Source of the DNA: Vibrio palustris
GTDB taxonomy: Bacteria; Pseudomonadota; Gammaproteobacteria; Enterobacterales; Vibrionaceae
Length of the DNA stretch: 64,000 nucleotides
Reading direction: 5' to 3'
Assembly (NCBI RefSeq): GCF_024346995.1
Contig: NZ_AP024888.1
Span: 124,001 to 188,000, forward strand
The notes under the pieces were generated by a model. That model did no database searches, had not been told where the DNA came from, and was given only the letters and a program-made list of their open reading frames with translations. The position numbers and the translations under genes are program-made. Positions 1 through 8,730 of this stretch are shown here, piece by piece. The first letter of the stretch is position 1; every line of letters begins with the position of its first letter.

Positions 1-940
1 AGATGTCTGATTGGAGTGTACCAAAGCTTAATTCAGAACGTTGCCCAAGGATGAATTGGTTTTTATTGTATTCCATTTCATCTCTATAACCGCCACCAGT
101 GGTGCCGAGGTCGCCGAGTTGCTCATCTTTGTTATCAAAGGTTTGGCGAGCTATGCTGGCATCAAAAAACACAGAGTTATCGTCATTGATATTGTAGCTC
201 AGGCGTCCGCCTAGGTTGTAATTATCCGTTTCGGTCGGATAAGGTACTCGCGAAACGCCGGTATCGCTCAGTGATGTCACTGGTGAACCTTCGCGGTGTT
301 TAACCTTACCACGCAAGTTGAGATTCAGTGTATTTTCGATGATAGGGCCAGACGTGTTAAAGCTTAGTGACGATGTATCACCAAACTTATCATTCTCTTG
401 CAGTCCGTAGCCAGCTTCGATATTACCTGCCCACTGTTTTTGGTCTTTTTTGGTGATAATATTGACCACACCGCCCATCGCATCTGAGCCATAAAGTGTC
501 GACATTGGACCGCGAATCACTTCGATATGGTCAATCGCGGCTAGAGGTGGGATAAAGCCATTTCCCATCGAGCCGAAACCATTTGGTGTGGTATCACCAC
601 TTGCGTTTTGGCGAATACCATCCACAAGTATTAATGTATCACTGCTGCTCATACCACGAATACTGACGCTGAGGCCGCCAGTTTTACCAGTATTACCGCG
701 TACATCAACGCCTTCAATGCCGCTTAACGCTTCACCGAGGTTAATGTAGTTTTTTTCTGAAAGATCTTGCTGACTGATAACGGATATAGAAGCGGGGGCG
801 TCAGTAATTTTCTTTTCAAAACCAGCGTTAGCAGTAACAACCATGGTTTCATTAGCAGTAACGGAGTCGGCCGCTGAGGCCTGCATTGAAGCCAATCCAG
901 AGACGATCGCCAGCGTAAGAGGGGCGTATTTAAAATTCAA
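1..940 (-). CDS. TonB-dependent outer-membrane receptor, partial (N-terminal part)
   Basis: Reading the minus strand from a TTG at 938-940 gives a continuous protein that runs off the left edge of the window. It has a signal peptide ending near ASA-A (residues about 1-23), then a TonB-box-like stretch (ETMVVTA) and the plug domain with VRGNTG, SIRGM, LVDGIRQ, VIRGPMSTLYGSDAMGGVVNIITKK. These are typical of siderophore or haem receptors of the FepA/CirA/IrgA type. The beta-barrel C-terminus lies outside the window. An AAGGAT ribosome-binding sequence lies upstream of the TTG. A Fur-like box about 50 bases upstream suggests iron-repressed expression. The ligand cannot be assigned. Confidence 0.9.
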   Translation of the reverse strand, partial: MNFKYAPLTLAIVSGLASMQASAADSVTANETMVVTANAGFEKKITDAPASISVISQQDLSEKNYINLGEALSGIEGVDVRGNTGKTGGLSVSIRGMSSSDTLILVDGIRQNASGDTTPNGFGSMGNGFIPPLAAIDHIEVIRGPMSTLYGSDAMGGVVNIITKKDQKQWAGNIEAGYGLQENDKFGDTSSLSFNTSGPIIENTLNLNLRGKVKHREGSPVTSLSDTGVSRVPYPTETDNYNLGGRLSYNINDDNSVFFDASIARQTFDNKDEQLGDLGTTGGGYRDEMEYNKNQFILGQRSELSFGTLQSDI

Positions 941-990
941 AATCTTAAATCCTTATAGGTGATATTGACATGATGCTGACCATATTACGC

Positions 991-1016
991 TAATAGGAAT
1001 GATTATCAATGGCATT
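991..1016. promoter_or_regulatory. Fur-box-like site upstream of the TonB receptor
   Basis: On the minus strand the sequence reads ATTGATAATCATTCCTATTA, which matches the first half of the Fur consensus (GATAATGATAATCATTATC) well and the second half poorly. Its position just upstream of a TonB-dependent receptor supports iron repression. No experimental support is available here. Confidence 0.55.
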
Positions 1017-1451
1017 CTTATTCATGTGTTTAAAATAACAACAGTTCCAACAAACAATGAATAAAGGTTGGCAATTAATCTTTTTGACGGTTTGCTGCTG
1101 GGAGTACGTCGACTTTGGCTTTATTTCTCATCGTTATTGTGTTTTTTTGTATTAAATACAATAGCTTATTTTTATAATTTAGATTTTATATCATATTCAA
1201 ATTATACAGGCTGATTACGTTGGTATGGCGCGAATCAGTTAGTGTCAGGTCTTTATGTTGCATATGTGGGATGATTTGTTTTTATATTGGAACATTTATT
1301 GTGGAACTTTTTATAGACGTAGTAGGAATAGCGGCGAGGGCATTGAAATCTATCGGCTATTTACGTTCTATGGCACTATGAGTGGTCACAAAAGCCAATT
1401 AATAACAGATGAAGACATAGATTCGTCATTGAACTGAATAGAGGAGGCATT
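1017..1451. other. Intergenic region without a convincing gene
   Basis: AT-rich spacer between the receptor and the dehydrogenase. A 60-codon reading frame at 1255-1437 has no recognisable domain and no good ribosome-binding site, so I do not call it. AGAGGAGG at 1440-1447 is the ribosome-binding site of the next gene. Confidence 0.5.
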
Positions 1452-2312
1452 ATGAGCCGTATAGGATTTCTTGGTTTAGGCATTATGGGTAAAGCAATGG
1501 CGCTAAATCTCGTTAAAGCGGGGTTTGATGTCACAGTTTGGAATCGAGATAGTCATAAGTGCGATGAACTTGTGGAACAAGGCGCACGCGTCGCGGCAAC
1601 ACCGAAAGCGGTCGCCCAAGTCTGCGATATTACCTTTGCAATGGTTGCCGACCCACAAGCAGCGTTGGCGATCTGTCAGGGTGAGAATGGCGTCGCGGCA
1701 GGTATTGCTGAGGGACGAGGTTATGTGGATATGTCGACCGTCGATGATACGACCTCACTGGAGATTGCCAATGCCATTACCCATGCAGGGGGACGGTTTT
1801 TAGAGGCACCAGTATCAGGTACGAAAAAGCCAGCGGAAGATGGCACTTTAGTGATTCTTGCCGCAGGTGACGAGTCGCTTTATCAGCAAGCCAAACCAGC
1901 TTTTGACGTCATGGGAAAAATGGCACCGTATCTCGGGGCTATTGGCCAAGGTGCGAACATGAAGCTCGTTGTGAATATGATCATGGGCGGTATGTTAAAT
2001 ATCTTTAGTGAAGGGATGGCGTTGGGACAAAAGTCAGGGCTAGACGGTCAGGCTATTCTCGATGTATTAGCCGCGGGTGCGATGGCTAACCCAATGTTTA
2101 CCATTAAAGGGAAAATGTGTTTGGAAGACAATTATGCGACCAGTTTTCCACTCAAGCATATGCAAAAAGATTTACGTTTAGCCGTCGCCTTGGGTGATAA
2201 ATTGGATCAACCTCTGCCAACGGCGGCTGCGACTAATGAAGCATTCAAACAGGCCAAAAAAGCGGGCTACGCAGATGAAGATATTGCGGCTGTGCATAAA
2301 ATAAATCGCTGA
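1452..2312 (+). CDS. NAD(P)-dependent beta-hydroxyacid dehydrogenase (GLYR/3-HIBDH family)
   Basis: A 286-residue protein of the 3-hydroxyisobutyrate dehydrogenase superfamily. It has an N-terminal Rossmann motif GFLGLGIMG (residues 5-13) followed by WNRD, where the Arg favours NADP. The substrate-binding loop EAPVSGTKKPAEDGTL is near residues 118-133, and the catalytic Lys lies in GANMKLVVNM near residue 171. The pattern best fits glyoxylate/succinate-semialdehyde reductases (GLYR). It is transcribed toward the mdc operon and ends 26 bases from the end of mdcR. A role in reducing a semialdehyde linked to malonate or glycerate metabolism is inference from neighbours only. Confidence 0.85.
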   Translation: MSRIGFLGLGIMGKAMALNLVKAGFDVTVWNRDSHKCDELVEQGARVAATPKAVAQVCDITFAMVADPQAALAICQGENGVAAGIAEGRGYVDMSTVDDTTSLEIANAITHAGGRFLEAPVSGTKKPAEDGTLVILAAGDESLYQQAKPAFDVMGKMAPYLGAIGQGANMKLVVNMIMGGMLNIFSEGMALGQKSGLDGQAILDVLAAGAMANPMFTIKGKMCLEDNYATSFPLKHMQKDLRLAVALGDKLDQPLPTAAATNEAFKQAKKAGYADEDIAAVHKINR

Positions 2313-2338
2313 TATTCGTCATTGATGAACCGCGGTCA

Positions 2339-3277
2339 TCAGTGTGGGGTGGTTTGCCAGCGTAAGCTGTACATACGGCACTCTGCTGTTAACGCTCTGA
2401 TGGCTGGGTTGTGTTCACTGGCGCGATTCATTAATAGATAGATGCCGTGAGATTCAGCCAGATCATCGGCAAGCGGATAAAAAGATAAACCAATTTGCTC
2501 GGAGACTTCCGACATCCGCGAGGGCAGTAGCGCGGCATAATTGCCCGCTTTCAAAGCAAAGCTTAAGCCAAAAATGCTCGAGAATTCAGAGTGAATGTGT
2601 ATTTGCCCATCGAGTTTTGCCATGACTGTGTCGAAGGTGTCTCGCAGGCCAAAGCCTTGAGTCAGTGTCATAAAAGTTTGGGTTTTTAAATAGGATTTGC
2701 TTATCGGTAGGTCATGTTGATTCGGTTGAGTACTGGTTTTCGCAACGCTATAGCTTAGTTTGTCATCAAACAGTTTTAGCGCAGTGTGCTGCGTACTTTC
2801 TTCCAGACGCTGATCGCCATAAATCATCACCACATCCAGATTAGAGCGCTTCAACTGCTCGATCAAGTCGCAGTTTGAGCCAGTATGAAACTCAAGTTCG
2901 ACATCTGGGCGGCGCTGTTTATAGGCCGATAATAAGTGAGGGACGAGATCGATCGTCAATGAATTCACCGAGCCGACCCGTAGACGCTTAGGTTCCATCC
3001 CTGCGGAGATTTGCGTGTTATCGATGGCACGTGCCAGATCGCTTAGTGCAGGTAAACATTGATCATACAAAATATGTGCAGAGTATAAGGGGACTAAACT
3101 CCGACCACGCTTTTCAAACAGAATACATTCCAAATCTTCTTCGAGTGCATGAATGGAGCGATACACCGACAACGAGCTGACATTTAAAGCTTGGGCCACA
3201 TGATTCATATTTTGATGTTCCATGTAACTTAGGAACACCTCTAAGCGTTTAATCGTGGTAGGTAGACGTCGATTCAT
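2339..3277 (-). CDS. mdcR: LysR-family regulator of malonate utilisation
   Basis: LysR-type regulator with an N-terminal winged helix (VAQALNVSSLSVYRSIHALEEDL) and a substrate-binding domain. It is the last gene of the mdc cluster and on the same strand. I chose the ATG at 3277 because CGAGG precedes it at good spacing. A further ATG at 3313 overlaps the end of mdcH (ATGGCTAA) and would add 12 residues. Klebsiella- and Acinetobacter-type mdc clusters carry an MdcR of this family that responds to malonate, so the assignment rests on family plus location. Confidence 0.85.
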   Translation of the reverse strand: MNRRLPTTIKRLEVFLSYMEHQNMNHVAQALNVSSLSVYRSIHALEEDLECILFEKRGRSLVPLYSAHILYDQCLPALSDLARAIDNTQISAGMEPKRLRVGSVNSLTIDLVPHLLSAYKQRRPDVELEFHTGSNCDLIEQLKRSNLDVVMIYGDQRLEESTQHTALKLFDDKLSYSVAKTSTQPNQHDLPISKSYLKTQTFMTLTQGFGLRDTFDTVMAKLDGQIHIHSEFSSIFGLSFALKAGNYAALLPSRMSEVSEQIGLSFYPLADDLAESHGIYLLMNRASEHNPAIRALTAECRMYSLRWQTTPH

Positions 3278-3305
3278 AGTGCCTCGGAAGTGTCGATGAT
3301 GGAAA

Positions 3306-4229
3306 TTAGCCATATTTTCGCACTAACATTTTGAGGTTAGAAAGGTTTTCGCTCTCTAATGAGACCGATATCGTATCCGGCATACTAACTTTACACAATC
3401 CTGTGAGCACGCTTCCTGGTTTCATTTCAATCGCTAAGGTAACACCACGTTCTTTGAGCATGGCAACGCTCTCCCACCAATGAACTTGGCGGGCCATATT
3501 ATGGACAAGATCATCACGAATGCGCTCGGTTGGATAAAGTACCCGTGCGGCATTGGCGCTAACATAGGTAGTTTTTGGGCGCGCAAAAGGAATGGGCTCA
3601 AAAGCGTGTGAGAATTGCTCGGCTTGTGTGGCTAATAGCTCGCAGTGCGAAGGGACATTAACATTGAGGCGATGGGCGCTAGTGGCTTGTTTTTGCAGTG
3701 CTAATTTACACAAATAATCTAAGGCATCATTACTGCCAGAGACCACCACTTGTGTTTCTGTATTAATATTGGCGATGTAGGTGAGGTAGTTCGCTTGTGC
3801 GGCTTCATCGATCAATACGCTGACGGTGGCCACCGGTAAACCGATGATGGCGGCCATGGCATAGCCTTCAGGGTAAGCTTGCGCCATTAGCTCACCGCGG
3901 CGGGCCACTAAAGAAAGCCCGTGTTCAAAGTCGATGCAACGAGCACTGATTGCGGCGGGAAACGCGCCAATGGATAAGCCTAGTACATAATCTGGTTCAA
4001 TCTCTTGTGCGCGCAGTATTTCGGCATAAGCATAGCTGCAAATCGTTAAGGCAACTTGTGTATTACGGTTATTTTCTAATGCGTGTGGCGTATCGAGTGT
4101 CAGTACATCTTGTTGTAAGTGGTGACTGGCTTGTTCAATGAGCTGACGTCCGATATCGAACGCCATTAAATCGTGTAGCATCCCAGCTTTTTGTGTACCT
4201 TGACCGGGAAAGGTAAATAAAGTCGCCAT
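3306..4229 (-). CDS. mdcH: Malonate decarboxylase subunit epsilon (malonyl-CoA:ACP transacylase)
   Basis: A 307-residue acyltransferase of the FabD fold beginning MATLFTFPGQGTQ. The nucleophile elbow is GLSIGAF, the MdcH version of GHSxG, and the conserved Arg follows in LVARRGELMA. MdcH loads a malonyl group from malonyl-CoA onto the newly made MdcC carrier so that the decarboxylation cycle can start. I chose the ATG at 4229, 8 bases after AAGGAG, over an ATG at 4262 inside mdcG. It lies between mdcG and mdcR, as in the classical cluster. Confidence 0.93.
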   Translation of the reverse strand: MATLFTFPGQGTQKAGMLHDLMAFDIGRQLIEQASHHLQQDVLTLDTPHALENNRNTQVALTICSYAYAEILRAQEIEPDYVLGLSIGAFPAAISARCIDFEHGLSLVARRGELMAQAYPEGYAMAAIIGLPVATVSVLIDEAAQANYLTYIANINTETQVVVSGSNDALDYLCKLALQKQATSAHRLNVNVPSHCELLATQAEQFSHAFEPIPFARPKTTYVSANAARVLYPTERIRDDLVHNMARQVHWWESVAMLKERGVTLAIEMKPGSVLTGLCKVSMPDTISVSLESENLSNLKMLVRKYG

Positions 4230-4240
4230 AATGTGACTCC

Positions 4241-4867
4241 TTAACAATGAGGTGGTTGCCACGGGTGGTGAGAAATAGTGGGACCCGTGTGGCTTTTGAT
4301 CATCACACTATCGCTGCTTAGCCATTCGTTCATCGCAAAAGCCCCGTAAGGCGTTTCGATTTGCACGTCAGGGCGCAGCGGTAATGACTGAAGCTGATCC
4401 GATATATGACGACACCAAGCCTTATCAAGCGGCTCTGGACATAGCAAACGTAAATCGATGTCGCTGTCGAGGTGTGCTGTCGGGATCCCGGTTGCCAGTT
4501 CAAACGCTAAACTGCCATTGATCCCCCAAGAGTGCTGAGCGGCGTGCATGATCTGATCAATCTCATGCAAGGCTTGCCAATGAGGAAGAGGATGGCGCGT
4601 ATCTTGGGTTTCCCAGCCGCGTTGCTCGGTGAGCGCTTCCGGTGTGAGACTGCGTAGTATGTCATGTGGAGCAATAAAACTGGCGTGACGTTGGCTGCGG
4701 TTGGTGCCCCGAATGCCGACCGCAATACGGCCGGATTGTATCGGTGCGCGTCTTACCACGACCGGGCGCTCAATGAGATCGGAGCGGGTAAACCACTCCG
4801 GTACGTCTTCAATGTCGCTTAATTGTGAAACCCATAATAAATCGTGAGGCGCGTAGACGCGATCCAT
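4241..4867 (-). CDS. mdcG: Malonate decarboxylase holo-ACP synthase (phosphoribosyl-dephospho-CoA transferase)
   Basis: A 208-residue nucleotidyltransferase-type enzyme. MdcG transfers 2'-(5''-triphosphoribosyl)-3'-dephospho-CoA, made by MdcB, to a Ser of the MdcC carrier. The DSDIDLRL motif (residues about 135-142) supplies the paired Asp residues of the nucleotidyltransferase fold, and ELATGIPTAH just before it fits the family. It starts 10 bases after the transporter gene, with AGAGG ahead of the ATG. Confidence 0.93.
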   Translation of the reverse strand: MDRVYAPHDLLWVSQLSDIEDVPEWFTRSDLIERPVVVRRAPIQSGRIAVGIRGTNRSQRHASFIAPHDILRSLTPEALTEQRGWETQDTRHPLPHWQALHEIDQIMHAAQHSWGINGSLAFELATGIPTAHLDSDIDLRLLCPEPLDKAWCRHISDQLQSLPLRPDVQIETPYGAFAMNEWLSSDSVMIKSHTGPTISHHPWQPPHC

Positions 4868-4877
4868 AGTGACCTCT

Positions 4878-5831
4878 TTATAGTAGGAAATACATAAACA
4901 GTGGCATAGTCAGTGCGAACAAGATAGTTGAGAGCAACAGCGTACCTTCCGAATCTTCATCTTGAACGCCAAACCCATTACCAAACATGACACCAAAAAA
5001 ACCAGTGGCCAGCGCGATGAGGAATACGGAGGCGGCGAGCAGCGTTGCCGGTAATCCAAAGGCGATCGCAATGCCGTATGCAATGATCGGTTGTACGAAG
5101 TTTTTCAACCCAAATCCAACGAGAACCGCACGGTTGATTTTTAAGCGACGAGCAGAAACAATCAATCCCGTTAAGAAGAGTGCACCACCGCCGGCGGCCG
5201 CCGCCAAGGGGCTTAACGCATGAGTAAGCAGTGCTGGCATGGTCGTACCAAAACAAGAAAAAATCGTACCGAGAATTGGCCATAACACGATCGGGTTTTT
5301 AAACGCTTTAACCAACAAGGGCACAACCAACGATCCCATCGAGGCGTCTTTATATTCTGGTTTGGTTTCTTTTTCTAGCACCATTAAGGTTAAAGGTGAC
5401 AGGAAGATGGAACCACAGGCGATAGAAATCGCGACGTTCAACGCAATATCACTGCTAGACGCCCCGTGAATCGTCTCACTGAGAATAGGCACGCCAAGTG
5501 CGGCATAGTTAGGCAGTGAAATCGTCAGTGCATAAACGGCGGCTTGCGCTGGTGGTTTGTTAAAGTAACGGCGGGCGATGTAGTAAGTGAATGCCCACAA
5601 CAGCCACATTGCTAATACCAAAATGGCAATCAAGGGGAGTTTACTCACAAAGCCTGCAATAGGAGTGTGCCATGTGGCGGTAAATAATGCGGTTGGCAGG
5701 GCAAAACGCATAACAAAGACGTTGAGAACCGACACGTTTTTGTTATCTGCAATCTTACGATAGCCACAAAAGTAACCGAGCCCAAGGACCAGGAAGATGG
5801 GAGCAATGGCGTTTATTATAGCGTGAAACAT
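4878..5831 (-). CDS. mdcF: AEC-family malonate transporter
   Basis: A 317-residue, very hydrophobic protein of the auxin efflux carrier (AEC) family, with about ten membrane segments. It starts MFHAIINAIAPIFLVLGLGYF, has the typical MRFALPTALF segment after the first helix and NYAALGVPIL near the middle. MdcF-type AEC proteins lie in the same place in other mdc operons and are taken to import malonate. It lies 68 bases downstream of mdcE, the largest gap inside the cluster. Confidence 0.88.
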   Translation of the reverse strand: MFHAIINAIAPIFLVLGLGYFCGYRKIADNKNVSVLNVFVMRFALPTALFTATWHTPIAGFVSKLPLIAILVLAMWLLWAFTYYIARRYFNKPPAQAAVYALTISLPNYAALGVPILSETIHGASSSDIALNVAISIACGSIFLSPLTLMVLEKETKPEYKDASMGSLVVPLLVKAFKNPIVLWPILGTIFSCFGTTMPALLTHALSPLAAAAGGGALFLTGLIVSARRLKINRAVLVGFGLKNFVQPIIAYGIAIAFGLPATLLAASVFLIALATGFFGVMFGNGFGVQDEDSEGTLLLSTILFALTMPLFMYFLL

Positions 5832-5899
5832 AAATATGATACCTCGAAATGGCGGTATAACTACATAGCATTATGAAGCGATACCGCGTTAGACAGGAA

Positions 5900-6697
5900 T
5901 TACCACTCTTGCGCCATCACTTGGCGTACCTGAAGAGAGGCACTGCGGTTATTGCTATGTAAGCGACCCGATAAATCACGACATGTATCTTGAGCAATAT
6001 CTTCAAGCGCGTCGGCAAGCGCAGATTCGACCATTTGAATATCATCAAATTGCGGCTGTTCGGCATCGTTAACCGAGACTTTTTTCCATAACAACCCAAG
6101 GGTGCTGTAGTTTTGAATATCGTAGGCCATGGGTGGAATGGTCGCGGCGAGTTTTTCTAGCTCCGCGACAGACCTTAAGGTAATACGTGCGGCTGACGCT
6201 TTTCCCATCGCATGCACCATACATCCTTCATCATCGAGCGCAATTAAACGGTTGGCTTGATAGCCGTGGGCTAAAAAACCACCCGACATCGCTTTACCAA
6301 CAATCAAACCAATGACCGGATGACCCGCGTTACGCGCCATCGCATAGGCGTTTGCCGATGCGGCGAGTGCTTGGTGAATACCATAGGCTTCTTCTCGGCG
6401 ACCATAAGCTTGTGAAGGGACATCAATGACGGCCACAATCGCGGTTTTGCTATCACTGTGTTGATCGTTAGTCACAACATCAGTGATCGCTTTAGCAAGG
6501 TTCCAGCCTTCTAAAAGGCCAACTTCTCCTTGACGAGCGCGAGGGAATGGGTTGTTTTCATCAATAACCACGGCGATAAAACGCGCACTATGTTGACCAA
6601 TTTTTCCATCCGTGACTTTGACCGAAGGGGCGAAGCCCGTGATGTTTTGGCCATGAGTAGTTAAGGCATTAAGCCAAGTTAGACCACGATGACTCAT
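5900..6697 (-). CDS. mdcE: Malonate decarboxylase subunit gamma
   Basis: A 265-residue carboxyltransferase-type (crotonase fold) protein. Together with MdcD it decarboxylates malonyl-S-ACP to acetyl-S-ACP and CO2. The GKAMSGGFLAHGYQANR stretch is typical of MdcE. The ATG at 6697 overlaps the mdcCD stop as ATGA and has AAGGAG seven bases upstream. An ATG two codons earlier (6703) sits too close to that site. The overlap indicates translational coupling. Confidence 0.93.
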   Translation of the reverse strand: MSHRGLTWLNALTTHGQNITGFAPSVKVTDGKIGQHSARFIAVVIDENNPFPRARQGEVGLLEGWNLAKAITDVVTNDQHSDSKTAIVAVIDVPSQAYGRREEAYGIHQALAASANAYAMARNAGHPVIGLIVGKAMSGGFLAHGYQANRLIALDDEGCMVHAMGKASAARITLRSVAELEKLAATIPPMAYDIQNYSTLGLLWKKVSVNDAEQPQFDDIQMVESALADALEDIAQDTCRDLSGRLHSNNRSASLQVRQVMAQEW

Positions 6698-7845
6698 TTG
6701 CATTCTCCTTGGGTGAAGTAGTGACGAACCAGTGCAGGGGTAGCTTGCTGCGCGGTATCGATTTGGTTAAACACAGACAAAAATGTCTCGACCTGCTCAC
6801 AGCGCGCAGAGGCGGGTAAGGGTTGATGAATAATATTCGATATATCTGAGCGAATTTGGTGAGCATCATCGTCTGAAAATACATCGGCAAAGCGAGAAGC
6901 GAATCTGGCTTCTCCTCCTGTGAACGACCAAATAAATGGACGGTTGCGTGAGTCGTACTCTTCTATCCCTGCTTCTTGTTCAATAACTTGTGGTCCATTT
7001 AGTCCAAGGCGTGCTTCTTGAGTGACAATGACTTTGCTACATAACCCCGCCGCAATGGACATGCCACCGAAGCAACCAACCGCGCCAGCAACCACACCAA
7101 TGACCGGCACATAATCACGGAGTGCCACAATACCTGCATGAATATCGGCAATGGCCGCGAGGCCTAGATTCGCTTCTTGCAAGCGCACACCGCCTGTTTC
7201 TAACAGTAAAATTACTTGAGTTGGGTGGCCTGCTTTGGCGTCTTTGAGCGCAAGCTCCAAAGCCGCGGCCATTTTCGCGCCGGAAATCTCGCCAATGGCA
7301 CCGCCCTGAAAGGTGCCATCAATGCCGACTACAACGCTCGGTTTACCATCGATAGTTCCCTTGGCGACCACACAGCCATCATCGCTTTGTGGAACAATAC
7401 CTTGTGGCACAAGCCACGGTGAAAAGGAATGATGTTGATTGCCCATAACTTCACGAAAGGTACCTGCATCCAATAGGAATTTGGCGCGCTCCCGAGGGCC
7501 CATTTCTATAAAGGATATGGTGCCAAGCGTGTTCGCGCTCGCGCGAGCAGGGGCGGTGGTGATTTGTTCCAAGGCTTGCACGAGTCGTAAACCAATCACG
7601 CCGGGCGTCGCGCCAAAATCATTAATGGTTATTTGCATGGCGGGTACGCCATCGGCGAACTGGCGCTGAAAAATTGCGTCCCATAGTGGTTGACGGTTAT
7701 CGATCGAGGTGATCAATTCAATGGTAATGGTGTCTTGATCAGTAGGTTCAAGCAGGATTTCTAAATCCCCTGAACCGACGTTGCCGACTCGAACCATTGT
7801 GTCTATAGAATGGTGTGCAGCGTAGGAAAATGTGAGTTGTTCCAT
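6694..7845 (-). CDS. mdcCD: Fused malonate decarboxylase acyl-carrier (delta) and beta subunits, MdcC-MdcD
   Basis: A single 383-residue reading frame carries two subunits usually encoded by separate genes. Residues 1 to about 97 are MdcC: the VGSGDLEILLEP motif holds the Ser that receives the phosphoribosyl-dephospho-CoA group, and INDFGATPGVIGLRL closes the domain. From about residue 105 (GTISFIEMGPRERAKFLLDAGTFREVMG) to the end it is MdcD, with PQGIVPQSDDG, FQGGAIGEISGAK, LLLETGGVRLQEANLG, GCFGGMSIAAG and GPQVIEQEAGIEEYDSR. The length equals one MdcC plus one MdcD. AGGAGG precedes the ATG. No separate mdcC or mdcD exists in the cluster. Confidence 0.93.
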   Translation of the reverse strand: MEQLTFSYAAHHSIDTMVRVGNVGSGDLEILLEPTDQDTITIELITSIDNRQPLWDAIFQRQFADGVPAMQITINDFGATPGVIGLRLVQALEQITTAPARASANTLGTISFIEMGPRERAKFLLDAGTFREVMGNQHHSFSPWLVPQGIVPQSDDGCVVAKGTIDGKPSVVVGIDGTFQGGAIGEISGAKMAAALELALKDAKAGHPTQVILLLETGGVRLQEANLGLAAIADIHAGIVALRDYVPVIGVVAGAVGCFGGMSIAAGLCSKVIVTQEARLGLNGPQVIEQEAGIEEYDSRNRPFIWSFTGGEARFASRFADVFSDDDAHQIRSDISNIIHQPLPASARCEQVETFLSVFNQIDTAQQATPALVRHYFTQGECK

Positions 7846-7861
7846 GGTTGGAACCTCCTAG

Positions 7862-8725
7862 TTATTTGGATTGTGCTGAGTGTGTTACCCAGTCGACAAA
7901 TAAGGTGGCAGCCAGTAAATCAGCCGCGCCACCCGGTGATGCGTTTAAAGCGATCATGTCGCGGTCGAGTTGCTGTAAACGTGCCATGCCTTGCGCGCGA
8001 CTCACCCCGCCTTGGGCGAGAATGTCACGACTGCACTGTTGCAAATGCGTTTGGCCGGCAAGCCCTGCGCGGTGTAACACACAGGTATCAGTTAAATGCG
8101 CTGTCAGTGACAGCAAAGCATCTAAGCGAGCATGGGTTTCGCTATGGCCGAGCGCTCGACTATGTTGCAAAGTAGGTAGAGCATGGTGCGTAATCGCGGG
8201 AAAACCGAGTTGGGCTTGCTGCTTGGCGCCATTGATTTGGTAGTGGTTGCTTGCGCGCTGTCCCTTACTAAAAGTGGCGGGCGCGTAGCGGTCTTCAATT
8301 TGCGCCAACTCGCCAGCGAGCTGGCATATATCCGTGGCGGATTGAAATGGGCTCACCGTCATGGCAGCGGCCGTGCTCAAAAGACCTAATGCCCAAATCG
8401 CACCGCGATGAGTATTGACGCCATGCGTCGCTATCATCATGCCAGCTTCCGCCTCACGCCCAATCCGTCCGATGGTTTCACGCAGCCATGGCGACACTTG
8501 TTGGCCTTCGCCAGCTGCGGCCATTTCGGTAAAATAAGGCGAGAGGCAGTGTGCTGAGCGCAGCATAAGACCCAAATTTAAGTCATCATGAGAACCGGTA
8601 TTCTCAGCATCGACCAGTCCAGGTTTCGGTGTTAAACAGGCTTCAGCAATCAAGGCTTCTCTTGCATATTCGCCGAAGTGTTGCGGCACCGGATAACGGG
8701 TTAAGTGGCTCTGACTACTTTGCAT
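7862..8725 (-). CDS. mdcB: Triphosphoribosyl-dephospho-CoA synthase
   Basis: A 287-residue CitG/MdcB-family enzyme that makes the precursor of the MdcC prosthetic group from dephospho-CoA and ATP. EACLTPKPGLVDAENTGSHDDLN near the N-terminus is the family signature, and a second conserved block reads NTHRGAIWALGLL. The ATG at 8725 has GGTGA upstream. A GTG at 8734, overlapping the mdcA stop as GTGA, is a possible alternative. It is the second gene of the operon, as in other mdc clusters. Confidence 0.92.
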   Translation of the reverse strand: MQSSQSHLTRYPVPQHFGEYAREALIAEACLTPKPGLVDAENTGSHDDLNLGLMLRSAHCLSPYFTEMAAAGEGQQVSPWLRETIGRIGREAEAGMMIATHGVNTHRGAIWALGLLSTAAAMTVSPFQSATDICQLAGELAQIEDRYAPATFSKGQRASNHYQINGAKQQAQLGFPAITHHALPTLQHSRALGHSETHARLDALLSLTAHLTDTCVLHRAGLAGQTHLQQCSRDILAQGGVSRAQGMARLQQLDRDMIALNASPGGAADLLAATLFVDWVTHSAQSK

Positions 8726-8730
8726 AAGGA

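Noticed and set aside
1255..1437. A 60-codon open frame in the spacer before the dehydrogenase gene
   Set aside because: No ribosome-binding site, no recognisable domain and an amino-acid mix typical of chance frames in AT-rich DNA.
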